Below are positions 18,190 to 26,429 of a stretch of 64,000 nucleotides of DNA, one piece after another. The notes beneath the pieces are model-generated. The model saw only the letters and a list, made by a program, of their open reading frames with translations, was not told the DNA's origin and ran no database searches. The DNA is from Alteromonas sp. MMG017 (GTDB lineage: Bacteria; Pseudomonadota; Gammaproteobacteria; Enterobacterales; Alteromonadaceae). The position numbers and the translations under genes were made by a program. Numbering within the stretch: the stretch's first letter is position 1; each line of letters opens with the position of its first letter. The stretch lies in assembly GCF_018100795.1 (NCBI RefSeq), contig NZ_JAGJDY010000002.1, positions 62,001-126,000 of the forward strand, given 5' to 3'.

Positions 18190-19593
18190 ATGCTGAGTGT
18201 TAATAATAGAAAAACCGAAAAGCTTCTTTTCGGTTTTCTTTTATTTACCCTTTTTTGGCTGCCTATCCCTTTAGGAGCCAATCGCCCATGGGCTTGGGCG
18301 CTTATGCAAATTTCTGTTTTTTGTATAAGCGCATCATTAATGGCCTTTCACTTTCGCACCGTTACTGTTGTAGTTCGCCAATATCGTGTTTTCGTTCTGC
18401 TATGGGTTTTGTTTCTTGCTTGGCAGCTACTAAACTTAATCCCCCTGCCCGCTTCACTTGTTTCCAGCCTACGGCCAGAAAAGCTATTACCCGAATACGC
18501 AAATGTACCAACTGGTGCTAGTTGGTTACCGCTTAGTTTTGATGTAGGCCAAAGCCAAATTGTTTTTTTGAAATCTCTTTGCTATTGCTTGTTGTTTTTC
18601 AGTGTATTGGCATTGGTACGCTCTACATCACGGCTGAAATTTGTATTAATAACCATTAGCGCAAGTGGCATATTTCAGGCCATTTATGGGTCGCTCGAGG
18701 TGTTATCAGGTATTGAGTACAGCTTAGTGTTTAAGCAATCTGTTACCCACATTGCTACCGGCAGTTTTATTTACAAAAACCATTTTGCTAATTACTTATT
18801 GCTTTCTTTAAGCGCGGCACTAGGCTATTTAATAGCAAGTTTAGGCGAAGACGATGGCTTGTCTAAAAGAGAAAGATTGCGGCGGTGGCTAAAGTTTTGG
18901 CTGGGTAATAAAGTACTGTTTCGTATTGGTATTATAATCATGGTTATTGCACTGGTAATGTCACGTTCAAGAATGGGGAATACGGCATTTTTTGTTAGCA
19001 TGACTATAACCGCAGCCCTAGGTTTGTGGTATTTCAAGCCTAGACAAAAAAGCTATGTAGCCTTGTTTATAAGCATGCTCGTTATCGACATTATGATTGT
19101 AAGTAGTGTATTTGGTTTAAACGAAGTGAAGCAACGCCTTGAACAAACCGATTTAACCAATGAAAGCCGAGACGAAGTAGTTACCGACGTACTGCCCTTG
19201 TTATCGGAATACCCACTAATTGGTACGGGTGGGGGAACCTTCTATACCGTTTACCCTCAATTTCAAAGTGAGAGTATTCAACACTTTTACGATCATGCTC
19301 ACAACGAATACTTACAGTTTAGTATTGAATTTGGTGTTATTGGCGCACTGTTTATGGGCGTATTTGTACTGTGTTGCGGCATAAATGCATTCAATGCTTT
19401 TCAGCAACGCCACCACCCTCTGCCACGTGGAGCGGCATTTGCGTGTTTCATGGCTATTATTGGTATGGCCATACACAGTAGCGTAGACTTTCCCTTACAG
19501 GCTCCAGCTAACAGTGCGATATTTATTACGTTGCTGGCATTAGGGGCAATGAGTAATCGTATTCGGGTTCGCAAATCAACATCGCGCAAATGA
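18190..19593 (+). CDS. O-antigen ligase / polymerase family membrane protein
   Basis: Integral membrane protein of 467 residues with about 11 hydrophobic segments. The N-terminus (LLFGFLLFTLFWLPIPLGANRPWAWA) and the late motif FYDHAHNEYLQFSIEFGVIG match the Wzy_C/O-antigen ligase superfamily. The His and Asn of HAHNEY are the conserved catalytic-loop pattern. It could be a second polymerase, a ligase, or the true EPS polymerase of the locus. The ATG at 18190 has no strong ribosome site. A perfect terminator-like hairpin covers codons 8 to 16 (see 18211-18240). Confidence 0.85.
   Translation: MLSVNNRKTEKLLFGFLLFTLFWLPIPLGANRPWAWALMQISVFCISASLMAFHFRTVTVVVRQYRVFVLLWVLFLAWQLLNLIPLPASLVSSLRPEKLLPEYANVPTGASWLPLSFDVGQSQIVFLKSLCYCLLFFSVLALVRSTSRLKFVLITISASGIFQAIYGSLEVLSGIEYSLVFKQSVTHIATGSFIYKNHFANYLLLSLSAALGYLIASLGEDDGLSKRERLRRWLKFWLGNKVLFRIGIIIMVIALVMSRSRMGNTAFFVSMTITAALGLWYFKPRQKSYVALFISMLVIDIMIVSSVFGLNEVKQRLEQTDLTNESRDEVVTDVLPLLSEYPLIGTGGGTFYTVYPQFQSESIQHFYDHAHNEYLQFSIEFGVIGALFMGVFVLCCGINAFNAFQQRHHPLPRGAAFACFMAIIGMAIHSSVDFPLQAPANSAIFITLLALGAMSNRIRVRKSTSRK
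18211..18240 (+). terminator. Terminator-like hairpin inside the start of a gene
   Basis: Perfect 12-bp stem AAAACCGAAAAG (18211-18222), 3-base loop, then CTTTTCGGTTTT (18226-18237) followed by CTTTTATTT. It lies 21 bases into the coding region of the O-antigen ligase gene. It may end transcripts of the secreted-protein gene at 17548 and so attenuate the ligase gene. Confidence 0.6.
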
Positions 19594-19680
19594 ACCTTAT
19601 ATAATTAGGATGCTGCTCAAGCGCCTAATTAAGGGCTTATTTATGCATATACTTATTAATAACATTATGGAAAGTGCAAC

Positions 19681-20091
19681 GTGGTTTTAAAAGTTAATCA
19701 CCCCATTCAGGAAGAACCCAACGTTAAGCATATGCTAGAAAGAATGCCCAAGCATGTGGCTAACTCTTTTAGTGAAGAACAGTTAACCCATATTAATACC
19801 GCATTAGCAGGCAGGCGTTGGGGTAAGCATAAGTTAGATTTAAGGGGTACCCTTGGTATTGGGCACAGCCGTTTTTATTTTGCACTTTTAGGTGGCAAAG
19901 ATAAACGAGACCCTTCACGTATTGAAAGTAAAATTGGCCAACTTACTTTGGCGTTTGGTTTCACCCTATTTATTTTATTTTCACTGCTTGTAGGTATGGT
20001 TCTGCTGTACATATTAAAATCGTGGCTGGGCATTAATTTGTTTGAAAACTTTTCGCTAGGTTTGTGGGATTGGCTTAAAGCTACGTTTTAA
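19681..20091 (+). CDS. Small membrane protein of unknown function
   Basis: Protein of 136 residues starting at GTG with GGAAAG about 7 bases upstream. Residues 1-95 are polar and basic (ALAGRRWGKHKLDLRGTLGI, LLGGKDKRDPSRIES). One strong membrane helix follows at about 97-120 (LAFGFTLFILFSLLVGMVLLYIL), with a short amphipathic tail containing FENFSLGLWDWLKATF. I know no function for it. Its place at the end of the forward lapG-to-ligase block suggests an accessory to EPS export. Confidence 0.65.
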   Translation: MVLKVNHPIQEEPNVKHMLERMPKHVANSFSEEQLTHINTALAGRRWGKHKLDLRGTLGIGHSRFYFALLGGKDKRDPSRIESKIGQLTLAFGFTLFILFSLLVGMVLLYILKSWLGINLFENFSLGLWDWLKATF

Positions 20092-20203
20092 GCGAAGGTA
20101 TTATAAAAATAGCTTAAACATCGCTATGCAAAGCTAATGAAAATGCTAGTAACGGCATGCTTCTACCGGTAAGTCCAACGGTAATAAATGAACCTAAATA
20201 CTG

Positions 20204-20965
20204 CTAGTTGTACGTGATGCAATTGGGAATGCGTTTTCTTACTGGGTAAGACGCCAAGCGCATCCATCTGCATGCGGGCTCTTCTGCGTTGTATCTAACG
20301 ATACTTTGAACAATTGCTTCTCTGCTATGGGGGTTTGCCAACCCTAATTTCATATGATGTTTTAATGGTTGAATAACGTTAATGTATTCAGGCGACCGTG
20401 CCGAGAAATTGGCTAAGCCATATTCCACTATAAATTTATGTACTACGGCGTCTTGTGGGCCTGTCTGAGCCGCTTTATTCATATATTGATAGAAAGTATC
20501 GTCTACTTCATTAAGTTTCCATTTAACCGACGCTAAGCCTATCCAACTAGCTGGCCAAAGTGGGCGTAGCGATAAACTCTGCTGGTAATTGGTAAATGCC
20601 AGTTTCAAACTATTCATCTTGTCACTTTCAGCCGCGCTTTGAGCCGTGCTTTGAGCAGCTTTTTGCGAGACAAAGGCTTGCCACTCATAAAGCTGCCCGC
20701 GCATTTGATAATACAATGCGTTATTTGGAAACATGGAAATAGCAGAATCTATTTTGGTGATAGCATCGCTTACTTTGCTTTGTGTAACCAGCTCAGGTTT
20801 ACTTTGCCATGCTTCTAACTGGTTGTTTACACGATAGTAATAGTTTCCCGATACGAAAAACTGAGCACTCCATATTACGCCCCAGGCGGCGGTAATAAAA
20901 AACACGGTACGCACAACACGTTTTATCAATAATTGATTGTTGTTGTATAAGTTAGATAAGGTCAC
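20204..20965 (-). CDS. TPR-like membrane-anchored protein (possibly VpsP-like)
   Basis: Protein of 253 residues. It starts at GTG (20965) with AGGGG about 7 bases upstream and overlaps the preceding phosphatase gene by 14 bases, so it belongs to that operon. A signal-anchor helix is at residues 14-36. The periplasmic part is helical with a TPR-like run (DAITKIDSAISMFPNNALYYQMRGQLYEW, LAFTNYQQSLSLRPLWPASWIGLA). I think of the VpsP family of EPS accessory proteins but cannot prove this by eye. Probably a scaffold in the assembly machinery. Confidence 0.65.
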   Translation of the reverse strand: MTLSNLYNNNQLLIKRVVRTVFFITAAWGVIWSAQFFVSGNYYYRVNNQLEAWQSKPELVTQSKVSDAITKIDSAISMFPNNALYYQMRGQLYEWQAFVSQKAAQSTAQSAAESDKMNSLKLAFTNYQQSLSLRPLWPASWIGLASVKWKLNEVDDTFYQYMNKAAQTGPQDAVVHKFIVEYGLANFSARSPEYINVIQPLKHHMKLGLANPHSREAIVQSIVRYNAEEPACRWMRLASYPVRKRIPNCITYN

Positions 20966-21680
20966 GACTTGCCCCTACTATCTTACCCGGTGTAGTGACG
21001 AAAACTTGCTGGGCGTAGGCCGCGTCTACCGCCGATACCACTGCAAATGCTTCGCCCATATCGTTAGGTCTACGAACAGTATCGTGGGTATCAGAAGCCA
21101 CTACATGAAAACTTTTATTGGCAAGTAGTGTTAGCGCAAAGTTCTGCACTGGCTCACCGAATCGGCCTGTAAGTGCGCCAGCCGTTACTTGAAACCAACA
21201 CCCTATGCGCTGCAACCAGTCAAATTTGTGTTGCTCGCGTAGTAGCTCTCGGTTTCGCTCTGGGTGTGCAATAAGCGGCTGTACGTTGTTTTTCAATAAC
21301 CACTTAATTAGCGGTTCTAGCCCAGATGGTATATGACTATGAGGCATTTCAAGCAGCATCACCTTTTTGCCATCAATATCACCTAAAAACGGAACGGCGT
21401 TTTGCTTTATCCAAATAGGAATGTGTTCTGACACGCGAAGCTCTGCCGCGTAAGACAATGTAAGCGGTATATTTTGTTGCTGAAGCGCTAACACAAGGTC
21501 GTTATACGCGTTTTCAATAATAACAGGAGTATTGTCGAAAAAACCGGGGTGAATATGAGGGGTACAAACTAAGTGCGTAACACCGCACTCAAGCGTTTGT
21601 TTGGCCATGTCAATCGACATGGCCATGGTTCTGGCACCATCATCAATACCAGGTAATATATGACTGTGAAGGTCTATCAA
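20952..21680 (-). CDS. CpsB/CapC-type PHP tyrosine phosphatase
   Basis: Protein of 242 residues of the PHP metal-dependent phosphatase family (CpsB, YwqE). Metal motifs visible are DLHSHILPGIDDGA (residues 3-16), CTPHIHPG near 39, LLEMPHSHIP near 132, AHPERN near 156 and ASDTHD near 210. In other bacteria such enzymes dephosphorylate the tyrosine-rich tail of the capsule kinase. The gene is 7 bases downstream of the Wzc-like kinase gene, which fits a kinase-phosphatase pair controlling chain length. Gram-negative EPS loci more often use a Wzb-type low-molecular-weight phosphatase, so the PHP type is worth noting. Confidence 0.9.
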   Translation of the reverse strand: MIDLHSHILPGIDDGARTMAMSIDMAKQTLECGVTHLVCTPHIHPGFFDNTPVIIENAYNDLVLALQQQNIPLTLSYAAELRVSEHIPIWIKQNAVPFLGDIDGKKVMLLEMPHSHIPSGLEPLIKWLLKNNVQPLIAHPERNRELLREQHKFDWLQRIGCWFQVTAGALTGRFGEPVQNFALTLLANKSFHVVASDTHDTVRRPNDMGEAFAVVSAVDAAYAQQVFVTTPGKIVGASRDLI

Positions 21681-21687
21681 TTAATTT

Positions 21688-23904
21688 TTAGCTGTCCTTA
21701 TGACTAGTATAATCATACTGATCATAAAACCCGCCGTACCTCTGTGCTACATCAGACTTTCGTAAGTCTACTTGATTTAGCACTACCCCATCAAGGCGAT
21801 GTCCAACTTGTAAGAAACGAGACAACCCAGTATTGATCACTTTCTCGCTAGTACTGTCTGCACGTACTACGTAAATAATAGAGTCGCACGAGTTAGCAAT
21901 AACCATAGAATCACTTACTGCTTGGGTAGGCGCAGTATCAACTACCACATATTTATATTGGGTCTTTAATTCTTTAATTAATGCATCGAACCCTTTATCG
22001 GCAAGAAGCTCTTGTGGGTTAGAAGGTATGGTACCGGCAGAAAGAATATCAATATTCGCCTGCTCATCACGCACCAAGCATTCATCAAAACTGTGGGTTT
22101 TAAGAATAAGGTTAGCCACACCGGGTTGGTAATTAGGAATATTAAATTGCTTACCAATGCTCGGGCGGCGTAAATCAGCATCTATCAATATGGTCTTATC
22201 TAATTGCCCTAACGCGAACGCAAGGTTAATAGATACGGTAGTTTTACCTTCTTTAGGCACGCTAGAGGTAACCATAATAGCTTGGTTGTCTTTATCTAAA
22301 TTCAATAACGACAAACTAGTACGTAAGGTTCTAACCGACTCGGCAAACTGATGTTTTTTACCGTCAAAATAAGTACGAATAGGTAAATTGGTTTTCTTCT
22401 TATGGGCCAACCATGGAATTAACCCCAACATACGCTGGCCTAATTTACGTTCTACGTCTTCTACAGAACGGATACCGCTATTTAGCGTTTCCATGGTAAT
22501 AGCTAAAAACACGCCAAAACCAATGCTGAATACGAAAGCCGCACCAATCAAAAGCTTTTTATTCGGTTCAGAAGGAACAGACGGAACAACTGCGCTATCT
22601 AACACTCTGGCGTTAGCTGATTCAAAACCACCCAACTCATCGGTTTCTTTCAATCGAGTAAAGAACGAATTATACAGTTGCTGGTTAATATCAACATCAC
22701 GCTGAAGCGCTTTGCGCTCATTATCTAACGCAGATAAGCCACGGAATTCTGCTTTCGCTATTTCTACCTCTTGTTGTAACTGCGCTACGCGCTGTTCTGA
22801 AACTTGATACTGGGTAGTAATACTAGAAATCAGATCGCGGGTTTGGGTATTTAAGGTTTCACGAATTGAAGAAAGCTCGGCATTTGCCGCAATCATTTTC
22901 GGGTGTTTAGGGCCGTACACTTTGCTAAGTTCAGACACGCGAGTCATGGCTTTGGCTTCGTCGCGGCGCACCCCTTGAATGGTAGGGTGATTTAGAACTT
23001 CTGGCAATCTTGCAATATCATCAAGGGTAACGTTATTGCGTGTTTGTCTGTATATAACCGCATTTAATTTTAGTGCAGTTTGTGCGTCAAGCAGCTGTGA
23101 ACTCAAACGCTCTAGTTCGTCAGCAGCAAGGCCAACTACACCGTCTATATTAACCACTTGGTTACGCTCATAAAATTGCGCCAAGTTTTTTTCAGCAATA
23201 TCTAACTTGTCTTTCAAACCTTCTAAGCTTTCAGTAAGAAACGACGTTGCTTTTGCTGTCATGTCTAGTTTAGCTTGAAGGTAGTTTTCAATGTAAACAT
23301 CGGCAATAGTATCGGCAATTTCCGCCGACAACGAAGCAGATTCAGTGGTTACTGAAATCTTCATTACCTGCGTGTTATCTACCATACTAACTTCTACGGC
23401 GCGCATTAACCTGAACACGGCCGAACGTTTTTTTGCAGCGATAATTTGTGCTTCGGTACGCTCAACCGCTTCTTCTTGAGGAAGAAATGGCAACATATCT
23501 TTCGCACTAGCAAGAAGCGAATCTACAATACCAGGGCCTTCTTCAGGCGGCATGAATTTATCGTTTAAGTGTAAGTTCATGCCCTCTACAGTACGCTCTG
23601 CTATTTGGCGCGAGCGTAGTATTTCGTATTGGGTTTGCATGTAGTCTTTACGCTTAGTATCTAAGCCATACACTTCTTCAATTGACACCACGTTCGCGTT
23701 TTCGGAATCGACTAATATGGTAGTAGACGACGTGTAAAGTGGCGTCATACGCATTACCAGCAAAGCCACTAAAATAGTAAACGCAATGGCTAATGAAACT
23801 ATACGAAAAGCGTAGCGTTTCAGAATTCCAAGGTAGTGTGCAATATCGATAGTTTCGCTATCTAGCACACCATGATTCACATCGTCCCTATTATTTACTG
23901 CCAT
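21688..23904 (-). CDS. Wzc-like chain-length determinant and tyrosine autokinase
   Basis: Protein of 738 residues. A Wzz domain with TM1 at about 33-52 is followed by a long periplasmic coiled coil (about 190-430) and TM2 at about 450-470. The BY-kinase domain (about 520-720) has Walker A in SSVPKEGKTT (547-556, Lys554), Walker A' ILIDADLRR (573-581) and a later Walker B (YVVVDTAPT). The tail is a tyrosine cluster, RYGGFYDQYDY, the usual autophosphorylation site. It spans the inner membrane, docks to the Wza-like exporter and governs polymer length through phosphorylation cycles. The neighbours are the export gene (upstream) and the PHP phosphatase (downstream). Confidence 0.95.
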   Translation of the reverse strand: MAVNNRDDVNHGVLDSETIDIAHYLGILKRYAFRIVSLAIAFTILVALLVMRMTPLYTSSTTILVDSENANVVSIEEVYGLDTKRKDYMQTQYEILRSRQIAERTVEGMNLHLNDKFMPPEEGPGIVDSLLASAKDMLPFLPQEEAVERTEAQIIAAKKRSAVFRLMRAVEVSMVDNTQVMKISVTTESASLSAEIADTIADVYIENYLQAKLDMTAKATSFLTESLEGLKDKLDIAEKNLAQFYERNQVVNIDGVVGLAADELERLSSQLLDAQTALKLNAVIYRQTRNNVTLDDIARLPEVLNHPTIQGVRRDEAKAMTRVSELSKVYGPKHPKMIAANAELSSIRETLNTQTRDLISSITTQYQVSEQRVAQLQQEVEIAKAEFRGLSALDNERKALQRDVDINQQLYNSFFTRLKETDELGGFESANARVLDSAVVPSVPSEPNKKLLIGAAFVFSIGFGVFLAITMETLNSGIRSVEDVERKLGQRMLGLIPWLAHKKKTNLPIRTYFDGKKHQFAESVRTLRTSLSLLNLDKDNQAIMVTSSVPKEGKTTVSINLAFALGQLDKTILIDADLRRPSIGKQFNIPNYQPGVANLILKTHSFDECLVRDEQANIDILSAGTIPSNPQELLADKGFDALIKELKTQYKYVVVDTAPTQAVSDSMVIANSCDSIIYVVRADSTSEKVINTGLSRFLQVGHRLDGVVLNQVDLRKSDVAQRYGGFYDQYDYTSHKDS

Positions 23905-23933
23905 GTTATTTTTGTATCCTGAAATTCTGCTAA

Positions 23934-24482
23934 TTAGAAAAAGCGTTGATTTACGGTAATGATATCACCGGGCTGAATCATGTCGCTTACCGTAACGGTA
24001 AAGCTGCGTGATGTGCCATCTTTTTCTCGAACTATAGTTATTTTGTCTCTTGCTGCTCGTTCGGTATAACCGCCAGCTAACGCAGCGGCTTTGTTAACCG
24101 ACAAACCAGGCTGATAAGGGTAACCACCTGGGCGTTTAACCTCGCCGTCTATAAAAAACGGGCGGTAGTCAATAATCGTCACCGACACTGAAGGGTTTAC
24201 TAAGTAATCCCCTTTTAAGCCTTCGTAAATGAGCTGTTCTACTTCGCCTAAGGTTAAGCCTACTAATTTTACTTCACCCATAAACGGGTAGTTAATAGTG
24301 CCAACATCGGGCAAACGTACTTCCATCGATAAATCGTCTTGGCCAAATACGTTAATACTTATTCTGTCACCTGAGCCCAATTGGTAGCGGCTCATACTCA
24401 AATTACCTTCTTGTGCTATGGCATTGAACGACATCACTACAACAAAAAGGAATGCGAAAATACTGTTTACACATTGCTTCAC
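23934..24482 (-). CDS. Wza-type polysaccharide export protein
   Basis: Protein of 182 residues with a signal peptide (residues 1-23). The Poly_export domain contains YQLGSGDRISINVFGQDDLSMEVRLPDVGTINYPFMGEV, and a SLBB domain follows (FFIDGEVKRPGGYPYQPGLSVNKAAALAGG, residues about 108-140). There is no lipobox cysteine and no C-terminal amphipathic helix, so it is a short version compared with E. coli Wza (about 380). Partner barrel functions may come from the neighbouring outer-membrane protein at 24479. It overlaps that gene by 4 bases. Confidence 0.92.
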   Translation of the reverse strand: MKQCVNSIFAFLFVVVMSFNAIAQEGNLSMSRYQLGSGDRISINVFGQDDLSMEVRLPDVGTINYPFMGEVKLVGLTLGEVEQLIYEGLKGDYLVNPSVSVTIIDYRPFFIDGEVKRPGGYPYQPGLSVNKAAALAGGYTERAARDKITIVREKDGTSRSFTVTVSDMIQPGDIITVNQRFF

Positions 24483-25681
24483 AGGCTAACCTCAGCAGAT
24501 AAACCAATTACACTTCTGTCGTAACCAATAGTATCTCGGTTACTGTCTCTGTCATTTAATGTGTAATACAAAGAAAAGCTTAAGTAACGACGTGCTTGAT
24601 AGTTTAATGCAGCGGTATAACGCATTAAATCATCTTCACGATTGGCAATGCCTTCGTCATCTAACACATATTCATCTGTTAACTTGCTAATGCTTGTGGA
24701 TGTACTTAAACGCTGTAGCCATTCATGCTCCCAAGAGGCGGTATAATCGCGGCCTCGAATGAAGTTACCTTCACCGTTGGTTTCACGAGTATCTGCACTG
24801 GTTGCAAATCGAAATGTTGAATAGGTAACAGGTTGCCATTCAACACCCGCTTCCCAATCTACACCATAGAAAGTACTACGAGTTGCAGACTCAAAGTCTT
24901 TTTCGGTATAACCCACTTTCGCAAAACCGGTAGTGGCTGCCGTACTTTCCCACGTAATACCACCTAATACACGTAATGTGTCACTATCAAGGCTAGAAGC
25001 TGCCGATAATTGACGGTCGTAACGAGTATATGTATTGGTAACGTCAATCACCAAAGCGGTAGAAGGTGCAATTTTGTAGGCGAATTCAGCGCCTACTTTG
25101 TTTTTAGCGCGGTCGCGAAGCAGGTAAGCTTGCTCTTCTCGGTCGTAATCTAATGTTTCTCGGTTTGCCTTAAGGGTTAGCATGCCGTTTGACGTTAACG
25201 CACCGTAACTGTACTCAGCACCAGCGTATATACTCTTAAAAGTATCAGGCGAAGTAATATCATCGCCAGCCCCAAGTGAAAAACCGGTACCGCGATCTTC
25301 ATGGCCATCTTCATATTGCGCAGTTCCACTTAGGCGATGACGACTATTTAGCTCGTATTCACCGGTAGCCTCAACAAAATGGTCAGTGTAATCATCTGCA
25401 CTGCTTGAAAAGTACACACCGCGCTCTAAGCGGTAACCAAATTGAACGGGGTTGCCATCAATTTCGGTTGCCGCAATAATTTCTGGCGAAAGCGTTGCGC
25501 GCCAGCTGTAAATTTTAGGTTCACCATCACGAGCATAAGCAACGTTATCAACGTAGCTCAATGAGGTGTTGAACGTGGGGATGATGTCGAATTGGCCTGC
25601 TTCAATACGGCCAGCCTCTTGTGCATTCGATATGGCGCTAATTACCGACAGTGCAACAAGGCTTGTTGTCCTTTTAAACAT
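24479..25681 (-). CDS. Outer-membrane beta-barrel protein of the EPS export locus
   Basis: Protein of 400 residues from the ATG at 25681, preceded by AGGAG; the longer frame to 25744 has no support. Residues 1-20 are a signal peptide ending in NAQEAG. The rest alternates polar and hydrophobic residues with many Tyr and Thr, as in barrels, and ends in an odd-even strand (RSVIGLSAEVSL). It resembles the outer-membrane proteins found next to Wza-like exporters in exosortase-linked EPS loci. It may be the outer pore partner of the short exporter. First gene of the reverse export operon. Confidence 0.8.
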   Translation of the reverse strand: MFKRTTSLVALSVISAISNAQEAGRIEAGQFDIIPTFNTSLSYVDNVAYARDGEPKIYSWRATLSPEIIAATEIDGNPVQFGYRLERGVYFSSSADDYTDHFVEATGEYELNSRHRLSGTAQYEDGHEDRGTGFSLGAGDDITSPDTFKSIYAGAEYSYGALTSNGMLTLKANRETLDYDREEQAYLLRDRAKNKVGAEFAYKIAPSTALVIDVTNTYTRYDRQLSAASSLDSDTLRVLGGITWESTAATTGFAKVGYTEKDFESATRSTFYGVDWEAGVEWQPVTYSTFRFATSADTRETNGEGNFIRGRDYTASWEHEWLQRLSTSTSISKLTDEYVLDDEGIANREDDLMRYTAALNYQARRYLSFSLYYTLNDRDSNRDTIGYDRSVIGLSAEVSL

Positions 25682-26158
25682 ACTCGCTCCTAAAATTTTT
25701 TTGGTCTTATTATGGGTTAATGTTGGGGTAAAACAGTGCAACACTTGCCTGCCTGCTCAAAAAAACAACACTAACCACATTTATTTAACCGATTTGAGTG
25801 TGAAATTTATAATCTTTGCGCTATATGCCATTAAGCATGCTAATACCGTGCCATGCACTGTAATGAAAATTAAATGAAAAATTAAATGAAAATTTTCGTT
25901 ACTTTTTATCAGCATCAATCAACACGTACGTATCTACTAAACAATCACCGTATATATTTCAAAACCTACCCATCACCACTACTAGCATAGCGAATGAATA
26001 TTGCAGCAATGTGTCTAGATTACGGGCTTACCTGTAAATTGAGGCGACTTTTCAACCCCGTTAAACGAAGTTTTCAGGTTGAAAGTTAATAGATTTATGG
26101 CACGCAGTATAAAGATAATTAGTTATCTTACAATATCATTTGAAGAATTGCTTTCAAT

Positions 26159-26180
26159 AGTTTTGTAATAAAATTACAAC
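26159..26180. promoter_or_regulatory. EPS palindrome, copy 2
   Basis: TTGTAAT-AAA-ATTACAA, perfect arms, in a 22-base block differing at one position from 14403-14424. The left arm overlaps the -35 hexamer of the predicted promoter at 26163, so a bound protein could block or assist polymerase. Confidence 0.55.
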
Positions 26181-26191
26181 TTGCTTATACT
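26163..26191 (+). promoter_or_regulatory. Sigma-70-like promoter for the initiating transferase gene
   Basis: TTGTAA (26163-26168), 17-base spacer, TATACT (26186-26191). It leaves a leader of more than 230 bases before the start at 26430. This is a reading by eye. Confidence 0.45.
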
Positions 26192-26429
26192 ATAGTTAAG
26201 CTGAAAGAGTGGTTAATATCGCTTAGTTAGCTTTTTGTTAGCTTGGCGTGGTTAAGCCCCTCTTCTTGTTTTCAATTTTGCTTTCAAAGCTTTTCGGTAC
26301 AAATCTTGCTTTAGTTTAACTAATCAGCTTAAAAAGTAATTTAAGCTAAAGCTTATAATAAACGCAGTGGTCTTTTGCTTTATTGACAATTGAAGTCGGC
26401 GTGAACTTTTATTTCTTAGAGATACTTAC

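Larger units (their letters stand above)
25682..26429. other. Divergent promoter region of the export operon and the initiating transferase
   Basis: Long stretch without a gene. It holds AT-rich short repeats (ATGAAAATTAA-like units, 25863-25895) and the EPS palindrome with an overlapping promoter (26159-26191). Two transcription units start from this region in opposite directions. Nothing protein-like was found. Confidence 0.65.

Noticed and set aside
20204..20965. Firm assignment as VpsP
   Set aside because: The TPR-like layout and context fit, but I cannot confirm the family by eye, so it stays a possibility.
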